Shown: piece after piece, positions 12,414 to 23,093 of the stretch
Layout: each line of letters opens with the position of its first letter
Position numbering within the stretch: position 1 is the stretch's first letter
Assembly: GCF_020520425.1 (NCBI RefSeq)
Contig: NC_079490.1
Location: forward strand, 40,494,723 to 40,558,722
Reading direction: 5' to 3'
Source: Spinacia oleracea
Taxonomy: Eukaryota; Streptophyta; Magnoliopsida; Caryophyllales; Amaranthaceae
Length of the DNA: 64,000 bases
Translations under genes and position numbers: made by a program
Notes under the pieces: model-generated
Database searches by the model: none
What the model was told of the DNA's origin: nothing
The model's input: the letters and a program-made list of their open reading frames with translations, nothing else

Positions 12414-15400
12414 ATGGCGACAATCGGACACAACAATCTCAATGCAAAATTGGTATGCTTCTCTTCCCTAATTGCTCTTTTTTACAGCTTTCCTTGCAAT
12501 TCTAGGTTTTTGATACTCCGATCCTTAAAATTCAGTTCCTTTCCTTCGTTGTTAATGATTCTTACATCGGTTACCACTTCGAATTCGCGATTTTTAGGTA
12601 CTTCTCGGTGACATGGGAGCTGGAAAATCCAGCGTTGTTCTTCGGTTTGTCAAAGGTCAATTTCTCGAATTCCAGGTAAAATCAAGGGTTTCTCTTTTAA
12701 ACTTGTGATTTCCAATTAGAAATCTTAATTTTTGATTTCCTTAATTGCTTTTAATTTGTGTTGCAGGAATCGACGATCGGAGCCGCGTTTTTCTCGCAGA
12801 CATTAGCAGTAAATGACGCCACAGTGAAGTTTGAGATATGGGATACTGCAGGTCAAGAAAGGTACCACAGTTTGGCTCCTATGTATTACAGAGGTGCTGC
12901 CGCCGCGATCATCGTATACGACATTACTACACAGGTACAATTTTATCTCCCTTTTACTTGTATGAACTACTCCTGTTTTGTTTGATATTTTAGTTTAGTA
13001 TGTTAAGTGAAGTGAGCATTAAATCATTAATGTAGACTGGATTCGATCCTAGGCTTTGGGTTCCATTTTCTACGAAAAATAACCAATTAAGCTAGTTGGC
13101 ATACACACATTTGGACTTTGAAGTGAAAGAGGGAAATGATCCTATGTGAATTTCATGCTGCATGTGAGGTATACAATTTTTGGGGTTCAGTATAGACTAT
13201 ATCAGTCTGAGAGGAGAGTAACTTGGTCTATGATACTGGTTAAGGTATGGAAGCATATATGGTATAATCATGCTTAACTATTTTTCCCCGTGTTTTGCAT
13301 GAAACGATGTTAAATAAATGAATATAAATTTGAATGTATGCACTATATCTGGTTTGTATAGTGGTATCTAAGAACAGTCAATGCGAATTTGTTCGGTTAT
13401 ATCTTCTTACTTTCTTAGCGCTTCCATGTCTCTCTTTGGGTATGAGGAAGGCTGCTTTGTTTGCTATGAACAGCCACTGTGGTGATTATTTGTGGTATAG
13501 GAAAATGAACATTGCATTTGATAACCTTAATTTCTTGTTTAAATGTCCCAAGTAATTTGTATAATAAAAAACTAAGTTTTATCTATCACTCTATCAGTTT
13601 CTTTTATGTTTTTCTGTGAGAAGGTTGTGCTGTTTGGAATTTTCTGTATATAGTAGTATATGTAATTCATATCGTTTCTTTCTAAGTTCTCCTCGTGGAT
13701 TGTCGCATTTATTGAGTTTCTGATTGCCAAAATTCTTTCAGGAGTCCTTTTCTCGTGCTAAGAAGTGGGTACAGGAACTTCAGAAGCAAGGTATGTGCAG
13801 CCTGGTTACGTTTCTTGTTTAATTTATCGTTTTGTTTTGAGAGCACTAGTAACATCTTATTTAATGCTTTAAATGTTTTCTGTATATCAGGACTCCTAAT
13901 TGTTGTGGTCTACTGATGGTTTATTATGCAGGGAATCCAAACATGGTAATGGCACTCGCAGGGAACAAAGCTGATTTGGAAGAGAAAAGGGTTGTTTTAG
14001 CTGAAGTAAGTGTGGTACCTGTTACTTATTAGTGTGGTTTATTATTATCCATCTCTTTTCAAAGTATTGGTGAATGTTCCTTCTCAGTTTCTTTATTACC
14101 CCTAATTTTTTTATGTCGACGCCTCTGTTTTTTTTTGGGGGAAATTGATCTCCATTAGTCTTGATTGGTTACGAGTAAGCCTGGGCGTGTTGAATCTCCT
14201 TGTGAAATTAACTGGAAATCAGACCTGAACATGTTTACTGTAGTTATTGAATTCACTCATAACCCCCTCGCTTCTGGTGACCTTATTCGTGTAACATGGA
14301 TTTTTACTTGTTGCTGTCTGTTAAGTTGGCTGTTGATTAGTTGTCAATACTCAATAACATAATGCCTAAAAACAATTAATGTTATTGAGTATTGACATTT
14401 GACCTAGTCATCCCATTTAGTTCTTTTGAAATTCTACTTTCGTTGGAAAAATATTGTTCCTGTATGCCTGTATGGTTGAGGACTCCAATGCGTGGGTTAT
14501 TCCGCTCCTTACTGTTTTTGGTACACACTTGTTTGAGGAAGAATTTGTTTCTCATAGTTGTAAAATATACTCTACACGTGGATAATTTTGTTCAGGGATA
14601 ACTATAATTTTGTTCAGGGATAACTATCTCTCTGCATTCATGTGTCAGACTGTTTATTTCACCTCAAGTACATGTGTTAGTTACTTGACGCCCCGACTTG
14701 GATATGGACATTTGACATTTGTGTTGGTCTGAAGCGTTTTGATTTGTTTAATAAAATGTCAAGTTTGACATGGTGGTGGACATGATTTGTGGAATTTGGG
14801 CATCATTAATCTGCATTGACTAGAGTAATTTTGTTAAAATAGTAACAGTTTAAACGTACATTTATTCATTTTGTAGGAGGCACGTACGTACGCTGAAGAA
14901 AATGGTCTTTTCTTCATGGAAACATCGGCGAAAACAGCAAAGAATGTGAATGAGATATTTTATGAAATAGGTGCGTGACAGATATTCTGTACCTATGAAT
15001 CTTTTCTTTATGATTGCGGTTTTGACATGTACATGCAGCTTTGTCAAAGTGGAATTGACAGGTTGGATATTAATTGTTAGCTTTACTGTTGGGATAAAGC
15101 TTGGCAAGAATCATGATAGATGGCTCTTTATGCTACATAATGATTTGTTGCATAGTTGTGCATGACATAATTTTATTTTGTAAGGAGACTGTATTATTGG
15201 TTTACTTTTCTGAAAAACATTATGTTTGCATCTTACATGATTTGTTTTTGCGTTGAGCTACACTTTTGGCAAGGAAGACCGTATTTGTTCAAGTGATAAT
15301 CAATCACTTTGCAGTGTAATTTTTTTTGAAATTATAGGAACAAAATTTAAAGAAAAGGTCATGCACCCCACCTTAGGTACTGCTTTTCTTGGTTGAACAT

Positions 15401-15913
15401 CATAAGCTACCTGGACCTGCATAGTTCTAGCCATCAGTCTCTTGTTAGGATTGTTTGCCTTCTACGTCTGCTTTCACTTTACTTCTGCAGAAGCTTAAGC
15501 ATATTTTAATTTCCTTCTGTCAGTTCAAACTTAAGAGTTTGGAAATCCATGTCTTGTAACCATATATTTTGCCTTCAGTTATCTTGTGTTCTTCATCTCC
15601 AGTTTCGGCATTGCTACTAGTGGCTCTTGTACCTTATAATCTTTTTATTGAACTAGTAAAGTTCAGAAAGAAACAATTGTCACTAACTTTGCTGTCCTCA
15701 TTTGTGGCAATGTCTTTTCTAGTGGTTTTCTTGAAGTTGTTTCTTGCTGCCCTAGGGCATTTAATGCCAATTATTTCTGTCTTTTCTGACATAATTTGCA
15801 CCTGTAAAATAGCCAAAAAATTACCGAGGGCTCAAGCGCCACAGAATCCAGCTGGAATGGTTCTTGTCGATCGGCAGGGAGATGCGGCCAGAGCTTCATC
15901 ATGCTGTTCTTAA
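12414..15913 (+). CDS. RABF2: RAB5-type small GTPase (RABF2, RHA1/ARA7 group)
   Basis: Rab5 homologue that in plants directs endosomal and prevacuolar (multivesicular body) traffic to the vacuole. Seven exons join in frame to 200 aa, the usual length: 12414-12452, 12598-12675, 12767-12934, 13742-13790, 13932-14005, 14877-14970, 15813-15913. Visible GTPase motifs are the P-loop GDMGAGKSS, switch [11 protein letters not shown]3 [12 protein letters not shown]4 NKAD and G5 ETSAK. The protein ends SSCCS, a double-cysteine geranylgeranylation signal, which together with the [13 protein letters not shown] start marks the conventional RABF2 subgroup rather than the myristoylated ARA6 type. Exon phases agree and all introns are GT-AG. 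The last intron (14971-15812) and intron 3 (12935-13741) are long. The gene appears intact. Confidence 0.95.
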
Positions 15914-16834
15914 GTATTCTGCATCGAGCTTTGCATCAAGTACGTTGGTGACATGGTGAAATATTCTATTCCAGCTGATGACTAGGAATTGCTTTCTAAA
16001 TTCTGAGATGTGTATACTAATTTGTATGCTAACATTTCTGGTGGAGATGCGTGTGCTGTTTGATATTTACTTTCTAGTTTTCAACATTCTTTCCTCGTGG
16101 GATGTCCGTACACTATTTCTGTGTCTATAGCTGTAAATAAAGTAAGGGTTTTCTTTTAGCAGGAATAGGTGTTTCAGAATAGGAGAGATGCCAAGAACTC
16201 CGGGGCTGCTTTAAGCGGGCAACATGTGTGCGTAGCCGTAGCTGTTGTTTCTTCAGTGTCGTATAATCTGTACATTTGGTGCGACTTAGTCCTACTGAAT
16301 CTTTTTTTTATATATTGTCACGCATGAATTTCATCATTCCTGTTTTTGTATGAAGATTAATGGCTTGTTAGCGGAACAAGAGTTCATCGATTCATAATTG
16401 TGGATAGCCAGAAGCTTAAGTGTATACATCTCTTCCCAGTTGCACACACTTTGGGGGTTCTTTTTGTTTTTTTTTTTTTTTAAATTTTTATGTCCCAGTT
16501 ACCGGAACCAATGCCTTCATTTCCATACACTTTTGATATTAGAGCTGATTGTCCATTAGTTGTCATATTTAATTGAGTTTGTAATTTTAATTTGTCATAT
16601 TGGGTGATGCAAATTGACCAACTTGATACCCATTTCAAGATTGAAAATAGAATTAAGTCCAAAGGATCGAACATGTTGGTTATGAACCACAACAAATCTA
16701 ATCTCAAGGCCTACTTAAAGTCATACACATTATTAATTACTTACGACCTTGAGATTGTGACTACACAAACAAAGCACTTTAAGAAACATAACCTGAGGTT
16801 CAATAGAAACTTTAACTCGGTGTAAACTCTAGAA
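15914..16834. other. Convergent spacer between RABF2 and the acyl-activating enzyme
   Basis: It holds the RABF2 3' UTR, an AT-rich middle with a T run near 16470, and the region downstream of the minus-strand acyl-activating enzyme. Small ORFs on both strands here have no recognisable content. Confidence 0.4.
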
Positions 16835-18986
16835 CTATAAGCGTGACATAGTGATTAATTGATCTGTTTGATGCTCCTTTTTCGTGGTTGATTCGTTGAT
16901 ACACTTTTTTGCAAAATCCCTCAATATGTCCTTTTGTGGTTTTCCGGTGGCTGTCTTAGGTATCTCTGCTACAAATATCACCTTCTTAGGTACCATATAA
17001 TGTGGAAGGTTACTCTTACAATGTCCCATGATCTCTTGTCCCGTCCAGTTTTCATTTTTGACCCTTTTCACTACAAACGCGCAAGGAGTTTCTCCCCAAC
17101 GCGGATGGGGGATTGCCACGACCGCTACATCCAACACCTTTGGATGACGGAATATCACAGTTTCCACCTCCAAACTACTAATATTCTCCCCACCGGATAT
17201 AATCACATCTTTCAACCTATCTTTAATTTCTACATACCCATCTTGATGGATAACACCTACATCGCCCGTATGGAACCATCCATCCTTAAAAGCCTCCGAT
17301 GTTCCTTTCTCATTCTTTAAGTATCCTTTCATTATACCACTACCACGAAGTACAATTTCCCCCTTTGTTTCCCCATCACGAGGCACACTTGTTTGTGTTT
17401 TTATATCTTTGACATCAACATCCACCATGCTTAATACGCTGACCCCTTGACGTGCCTTTAGTCGGGCTTGTTCCTCGTGTGGTAAAGGGTCCCACTTGGT
17501 TTGCCACTCGCATACTAAGGCGGGTCCCGTGGCCTCAGTAAGCCCATAAGCATGTACTACGTGAAACCCTAGCTGCCCCATCTCTTGCAGTAACGCTGCA
17601 GGAGGTGGGGCACCACCTGTTAAGATTTGAACCCGAGACTTAATCTGAACTCGCTCTTCAGGCTTTGCCTCACGAATGATGTTGAACACAACGGGTGCGC
17701 AACACATGTGTGTAACCCCATGTAGGGCAATGCTCCGATAGATCTCGGACGCAGTAGTCTTACGGATACACACATTAGTCCCACCTCGGGCCGCAATACC
17801 CCATGTGAATGTCCACCCATTGCAATGAAACATGGGTAATGACCACAAATAAACAGGTTCAGTTCCCATTTCCCACCCTAATAGCATACTCAAAGTGCTA
17901 AGGTATGCCCCACGATGACTATATACCACACCTTTAGGTGCAGATGTAGTACCAGAAGTGTAGTTAAGAGCAATTGGATCCCACTCATCAACCAAGTTTG
18001 GAGGCACAAAATTAGGATCCCCCATTAAAATCAATTGTTCATACTCCAAAAGACTGCTATGATGACGCTTAAGATTGTAGCTTAAGGGCATATCAACATC
18101 CACCAAAGGGAGGGAAGACTCTGTCACCAAATCGCGGTTGCTGCTCATAAGTAGTTGCTCATATTTGAGTTCACCTTGTTTGATACTACTACCATCATCA
18201 TCTTTCATTGGAAAACCAATCTCAGTGATAAGGATGACAGATGGTATGGCTACTGATGGATTCGCTTCAGCTTTAAGAAGGCGCATAGCTTTACAAGCTA
18301 AAGAGATATACTCATAGTCAACAAACAGAATCTTGGCTTCAGAATGGGAGAGGATATTCTTGACAGTGTTGGCATCGAGCATAGTATTGATGGTGTTTAG
18401 TACCCCTCCTGCCATTGGTACTGCAAAGTGCATCTCGTATAATGCTGGTATGTTTGGTGCTAACACTGATACCTGAATTCAGTTTACAAAAATAACTCAT
18501 TATTTTTCTACATTTTCATTGTGCAGTTGCATTTCATGGACCAACAAGAATTATTTGTAAAATGTGTGGACCATAATATATAATAAAATATTCTACATAA
18601 TGAAAGGCTGAAAGGTCACGGTCAATCCAAAGAAAATATCAGACATGATTTTAAAGAAACACCAGTAGTTGGACTTGGGTTTTAGGCATGTACTATGTTT
18701 CATTAATTGTTTTGGGGACTTGATCATAATTAATTAAAAACTTGTACCAACAAGTAGAGGGAGAAAGAATGGTGAAAATGAAACTGACCACATCATTCTT
18801 GGCAATACCAAGAGAGTTAAGGGAAGAGGCGAGGCGACGACAACGAACATAAGTGTCTCTCCAAGTGAAGCGGGCTTGACCATAGATAATGGAAGTCCGG
18901 TCTGCATAACACATAGAAGCTCTTTTCAACATGGTTATTGGTGTAAGAGCTGCATAGTTCGCCTCACACTTGTTTAACTTCTCCAT
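16835..18986 (-). CDS. AAE: Acyl-activating enzyme (AMP-dependent acyl-CoA ligase), peroxisomal
   Basis: Member of the ANL superfamily that makes an acyl-AMP and then an acyl-CoA; the sequence resembles the plant AAE1/AAE7/benzoate-CoA ligase clade. Two exons on the - strand, 18986-18789 and 18472-16835, join as DV|VSVLAPN to 611 aa. Motifs: NYTSGTTSAPKGV (about 236-248), PMFHCNGW (about 279), TGGAPPP (about 351), HAYGLTEATGP (about 373), GWFHTGD (about 464), DRLKDVIISGGENIS (about 484) and PKTATGK (about 571-577), the last lysine being the catalytic one of the C-terminal domain. It ends SRL, a type 1 peroxisomal signal. At 611 aa it is about 40-50 residues longer than I expect for this clade; the surplus lies between residues about 165 and 215, where KYEQLL and EYEQLI repeat 40 residues apart. 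The acyl substrate cannot be told from sequence. Intact. Confidence 0.92.
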
Positions 18987-19171
18987 TTACTAAATATGCA
19001 CTACGTACGTATATAATATATATTAATTAACTAGTAATGTGCCAACAACAAATAATTAAACAAGGAAGGAAGTTTAAGTATATAAGTATGTAGTATGAGA
19101 GAACGAAACAAATTTAAATTAAGATTGATCTTTTCTTTGGACATGCATAATGGAACAAGTATGTGGTCGAG

Positions 19172-19179
19172 TTTATATA
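19172..19179 (-). promoter_or_regulatory. Candidate TATA box of the acyl-activating enzyme gene
   Basis: On the - strand the sequence reads ccttatataaactc, about 186 bases upstream of the ATG at 18986. This allows a 5' UTR of roughly 150 bases. It is the best TATA match close to the gene, but it is a prediction from sequence alone. Confidence 0.5.
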
Positions 19180-19610
19180 AGGAGTTTTTAGTGGGAACGA
19201 TGTTATAATGTGGGCCCTTTGAAAGACCCATATTTAGTCATTGTCTAGTGACTAACATAACAAGTAATAAAATGTTTCAACTTCTCTGAAATTATGTGGA
19301 AACTGGATGTGAAATTGCCAAGATAGTTTCACCACATTTTAGTCATTTTTTGTGGACGTACTGCTCCAATTATTCTACTCATTGGAACATTTATGCGTTT
19401 AAAAGTATGCTACCCATCTCGGTGAAACATTAATTTTTTCACTTACTTTATTACCTTGAAAAAAGTCATCCATTACTACCTAAAATATCTTCTTATGATT
19501 GTTACTGTTACCTAATTTAACATTCCAGCTAAATTGAGCGGAACATGAGATAGGTAGCAATAAGGTTGTAGGTAATCCACAAAAAAAATAATCCATGTAA
19601 AAGTGTAGAT
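19180..19610. other. Upstream spacer of the acyl-activating enzyme gene
   Basis: AT-rich promoter-distal sequence with no gene or element that I can support. Confidence 0.3.
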
Positions 19611-19622
19611 TTGTATAAAACA

Positions 19623-19770
19623 CCCTAAGGGTTGGTAACCTTTTCAATATTGATTTTTGATTGGTTATAAATGCATTGAAACTTTACATACAATACTTTC
19701 TCTCTCCAATTAATTATGGCTATATATTATTTTATGTTATATGTATCTTAGGGGTTGCCAACCCTTAGAG
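19623..19770. mobile_element. Small MITE-like insert with ctaagggttgg termini
   Basis: Inverted ends of 18 bp with two mismatches, ccctaagggttggtaacc (19623-19640) and ggttgccaacccttagag (19753-19770), enclose an AT-rich core. A related intergenic segment at about 34853-34900 lacks this piece: gtagatttgta there runs almost directly into gtttgtttattgg. This supports insertion of about 150-180 bp here. The superfamily is not determined. Confidence 0.6.
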
Positions 19771-19784
19771 TCAACCAAACATTT

Positions 19785-20000
19785 TCCCAATTTTACTATA
19801 AGTATATTTGTTTATTGGAACTTGGAAGAGAAAATAATAACGGAATAACAAATGTGTGAAAAATATGTGAAAATTCTTATACGTAGTTATAATTGATTCA
19901 TTAAATTGTCCATACCTTTTCTCTCAAAATCAATGGAAAACAATGAAAATCTAAGTTCTCTTATTAATTTCAATAATTTCCCTCATAACTAACTAAACAA
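19785..20000. repeat. Intergenic segment duplicated at 34885-35022 and 50397-50450
   Basis: This stretch (tttgtttattgg, aagagaaaa, ccttttctctcaaaatcaat, cttattaattt and more in the same order) matches the sequence on both sides of the outer Copia element, with many substitutions. The two are diverged copies of one segment. The copy here lacks the Copia insertion. Confidence 0.75.
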
Positions 20001-20108
20001 TAAACAAAAAGGCTTTCGGTGTACAATAAATTTATCGTACAACTGAGTAACTTTTACCTATTTTTTGATAAATTTATCATGTTTTGATTAAATTTTTATA
20101 TTATGAAG

Positions 20109-20467
20109 TACTCCCTCCGTCTCTTTTTGTTTTTTACGTTTGGTATTTTGCACGCGTTTTAACGACTAATTAATGTGCATTGAGATTCTTCCAAGTTTTT
20201 CATGTAAACGAGAAAAATTACGTTTATTTATAATGTTTTCACTCTTATCAAAATTCTGATATTGGGAAAATGAGAAAAAGTTAATGTCTTTATGGAAAAG
20301 TGTGATGGATTAAATGACTCAATTGATTTAATTGGTTAATATAATAAATGGGCACAAATTTTGATAGAATATTAAATCATTTATGTGATAATATAAAAAG
20401 AAATGTAAAGAACATTTTGAAATTCCCAAAAAGAAAACGTAAAAAACAAAAAGAGACGGAGGGAGTA
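20109..20467. mobile_element. Stowaway-like MITE
   Basis: The insert 20111-20465 (355 bp) begins ctccctccgtctctttttg and ends caaaaagagacggagggag, a nearly perfect inverted repeat, with TA on both sides. The pairing extends inwards (ttttttacgtttgg / aaaacgtaaaaaac). It is non-coding. Confidence 0.9.
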
Positions 20468-21113
20468 CTTTTTTATAGATAACTTTTAAGTATGTTTAGT
20501 TAAATTTACATCCGTCTTACAATAATTATTGCACACCAAACTTTAATAGTTTGTAAAGTATTAATTAAAATAGGTTTACTCATTTGGCGAGATAAAAATA
20601 ACATTCCCGAGTTCAACCGGATGCATGTAAACATTTTTAGTACAAAGTAATCTGCAATACATATAGTAATGTAAAAATGGAGACGTTATTCACTTATTCC
20701 TCTACAAGAAATGCACACACGTTAAACGTTTGTCAAAAAAAGAAAGAAATGCAAACACCAACACCCTTTCTTATTTCTTCCGACCACACACAAATGACAA
20801 CAATCATATGGAAATTAATATGATGAGTCATCTATCACAATTTAGAGATAGTAAGGCTTCTAAACTAAGGACACGTACATTTATAAACGACAAGTTTTTC
20901 AATGCATACAACTAGATCTGGTTATTAGATAGGCAAAAGTTTTTGTGTAAGATTGTCTAACGGTTAGACTATTTTTTGGTACTAACTAAAGTAGTGTAAA
21001 ACATAACTAAATTAATAAAATCATAACTAATTGAATAAGAAAATAGTTAAGGTATAAAGACAAATAGTAAATTTATGAGTCGAATAGTTATTATTATTTA
21101 GCAAACTTATTGT
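20468..21113. other. AT-rich spacer
   Basis: No gene or mobile element recognised. The ORF at 20730-20915 has no family features and unremarkable composition. Confidence 0.35.
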
Positions 21114-21447
21114 TAAAAAATACGGTTTTTTCATGAAATACCCCCGAGGTTTACAAAAACGCACCAAATACCCTCGCGTGTTTCGATTCACATAATATAC
21201 CCCTATTTATCCGTACTGTTCATGAGATGCACCTAACAGTTAACGGCGTTAGTCTACCGTTAGTGGAGTTTTACTATTTTGCCCTTAATTGTGTTATGAC
21301 CCCCATTTACTTACCTTCCCTTTGACAAAAACTCAAAAAAAAAAATCTCATATTCTTCTATTTCTCTCTCTTCTCCCCTATTCTTCAAGCTTCAACCTAC
21401 TCGAAACCCAGTAATTCTGGGTAGATCCTCCTGCTCTCTGGCCGCCG

Positions 21448-21561
21448 GCAGTGATCCGGTGTTACGCACTCACATTCGCTCTCTCAGTGTTCCTTCTCAT
21501 CACTCCCTCCATTTCAATCTACGGTGATGAGGACGAATGGACGATTGCTATGATCTGCTTG
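21448..21561 (+). pseudogene. Unidentified exon-like fragment inside the Pack-MULE
   Basis: Read on + from about 21451, one frame gives a hydrophobic stretch, CYALTFALSVFLLITPSIS, followed by an acidic segment, GDEDEWTIAMICLG. It ends at a good splice donor, g|gtaattaat (about 21561). A signal peptide or membrane anchor followed by a splice site suggests a captured first exon. I do not recognise the parent. The apparent first codon is gtg, so the start is either mutated or upstream. Confidence 0.4.
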
Positions 21562-21731
21562 GGTAATTAATATCTCTCCTTTTGTTTTTTTTGTTGTTAA
21601 TTCTGTACAATTTTGTAGTTAGTGAGAATTATTTTCAGATTTTTGGTAAAAAATTTACTGATTTTTGGTAAAATTTTTTTAGGGTTTCTCAAAATGCGAA
21701 CACTTCGGAAATTATGAAATGTTCATTCGTC

Positions 21732-22100
21732 GGATTACTTTCAAAATTCACATTCCTCAATTCACTTTCAAAATTCACTTTCAAAAGAGAAGAGAAGTCG
21801 GAAGTATCAGCGGTTAGGATGGAGATGTCGGGAGGTGGGGTCGGGTGGGTAGCCCAGATGAGAGATTGGGCGAGTTTTGTGGGGTTTCGACCGGCGATTG
21901 CAAGGGTTTTGAGAGGGGAAGAGGATGAGTTGAGGAATTTTAGGGATTCTTTGAGGACGTATTTACCTGTGAAGCCTGATGCGCCGAGTACGATGATGTC
22001 ATAGGGTGGTGGTGGTGGTGGTGGAGGGTGGTGGATTTCCGCCATGGTTTGTGGTTGTTAGGGAGGAAAAGGGGAGGAATGTGAATTTTGAAAGTAATCC
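21732..22100. repeat. 27-bp perfect inverted repeat around the captured oxidoreductase fragment
   Basis: Bases 21732-21758 (starting ggattactttcaaaattcac) and 22074-22100 (starting gaggaatgtgaattttgaaa) are exact reverse complements over 27 bases. They lie 315 bases apart on either side of the captured gene fragment. A further partial copy of the motif (ttcactttcaaaattcactt) follows the left arm. This looks like a by-product of the capture event. Confidence 0.85.
21790..22045 (-). pseudogene. Captured 5' fragment of a saccharopine dehydrogenase-like oxidoreductase gene
   Basis: The - strand ORF starting at 22045 encodes a proline run followed by YDIIVLGASGFTGKYVLKES, KTLAIAGRNPTKLAQSL and SILTADTSDFSSLL. 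This is the N-terminal Rossmann-fold region of the plant saccharopine dehydrogenase-like oxidoreductase family (Arabidopsis At5g39410 type); the glycine-rich GASGFTG is the nucleotide-binding turn. Homology stops after about 85 residues, where the sequence enters a duplicated ttttgaaagtgaa motif. The catalytic remainder is missing, so the protein cannot be a working enzyme. The fragment lies between the arms of a 27-bp inverted repeat. Confidence 0.82.
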
Positions 22101-22117
22101 CACCAGGTGCACCTGGA

Positions 22118-22334
22118 TTATGGCAAACTGAAATCAAGTGTTTGCCTCTCTTCCTTGGCAGCCTCAAGCTCTTCATGTGACATCAAGCTGATGCCTTGAA
22201 TACGTTCTTCTAGCAACTGCTTCAATTTGTTATCTTCACTCATTGACTGTCCAGTGGTCTCATCAAGTTTTGCACGTGCTAGTTCCAACAAACCCTGTAA
22301 AGCAGCTTCTCGAACAGTTGCATCAAGTTCAGTT
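22118..22334 (-). pseudogene. Captured fragment of a Fes1-type Hsp70 nucleotide exchange factor gene
   Basis: Read on -, about 72 codons contain VREAALQGLLELARAKLDE, KLKQLLEERIQGISLMSHEE and LEAAKEERQ. These correspond to the C-terminal armadillo-like part of plant Fes1A proteins, cytosolic exchange factors for Hsp70. The frame then ends in a stop after TLDFSLP, unlike the parent. It probably derives from an internal exon: at the 5' side the - strand reads ttttgtag just before the homology, like a splice acceptor. It is a fragment only. Confidence 0.78.
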
Positions 22335-22902
22335 ACTACAAAACCATCAGTTTAGTTTTCCCGTATAAGATAATGAAGTAAATTCATGAGTATGGTTGGC
22401 TTGCACTTGGGAAGAGAGTTCGTTCCTCAATGGTGGCTGCTGGATTTAGATGTAGTATTGCAGTGACTAATGCACTAGTCGATATGTATACCAACAGTAT
22501 AATTCAATTCAATCAATTTCTTATTGGATTTGTTGTTTGAGCATTTCAATTTTCTTTGATTATTACTTCTATTTCTGTTTTAGGTTTAACTTTTAGGTTA
22601 ATTAATTTGATTAATTAGGTGAACGATTTGTAGAAATCAAATTCTGCAGTTTAAAAGCAGTTTGGGTATTTGTTGCAACTTAGTTTCAAAATAGGCGTAT
22701 ATTGTGCAATAAGTTTATAAATAGGGGTATTATGTGAATTATAAACACGACTTAACGGAGGACTAACGGAAGGTTGGTTTAGGGGTATTTTGTGCAAACT
22801 TGGGAAAAAATAGGGGTATATTATGTGATTCAAAAGACGCGAGGGTATTTGGTGCGTTTTTGCAAACCTCATGGGTATTTCATGAAAAAACCGTAAAAAA
22901 TA

Positions 22903-23054
22903 ATAACTATTTATATATTTATTTATTTTGTGAATTCCATCTTTTATTTCCCTCTGTACCTATCATTTTCTCCATTTTATTCTCCTTATTGTGTTTTCTC
23001 ATACAATATAATTCATCAGTTCCACATTTCGATTAATTTCAATATTATCACACT

Positions 23055-23092
<38 letters not shown>
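22903..23092. repeat. AT-rich spacer with (AT)n microsatellite, target of the Gypsy insertion
   Basis: A run of alternating at (about 23056-23090) ends at tattg (23088-23092), the target duplication of the Gypsy element. The other copy of tattg is at 34625-34629. Confidence 0.85.

Positions 23093-23093
<1 letters not shown>

Larger units (their letters stand above)
21114..22902. mobile_element. Pack-MULE (Mutator-like element carrying host gene fragments)
   Basis: The element 21123-22893 (1771 bp) has terminal inverted repeats of at least about 85 bp. The left end reads cggttttttcatgaaatacc and the right end is its inverse, ggtatttcatgaaaaaaccg. It is flanked by the 9-bp duplication taaaaaata at 21114-21122 and 22894-22902. 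Long inverted repeats with a 9-bp duplication are diagnostic of Mutator-like elements. No transposase is present. Instead it holds fragments of host genes: a saccharopine-dehydrogenase-like first exon (-), a Fes1-like segment (-), and an unidentified exon-like piece (+). Confidence 0.9.

Noticed and set aside
21689-22045. Functional saccharopine dehydrogenase-like gene
   Set aside because: Only the first 85 or so residues match, and the rest of the ORF is unrelated sequence inside a Mutator-like element.
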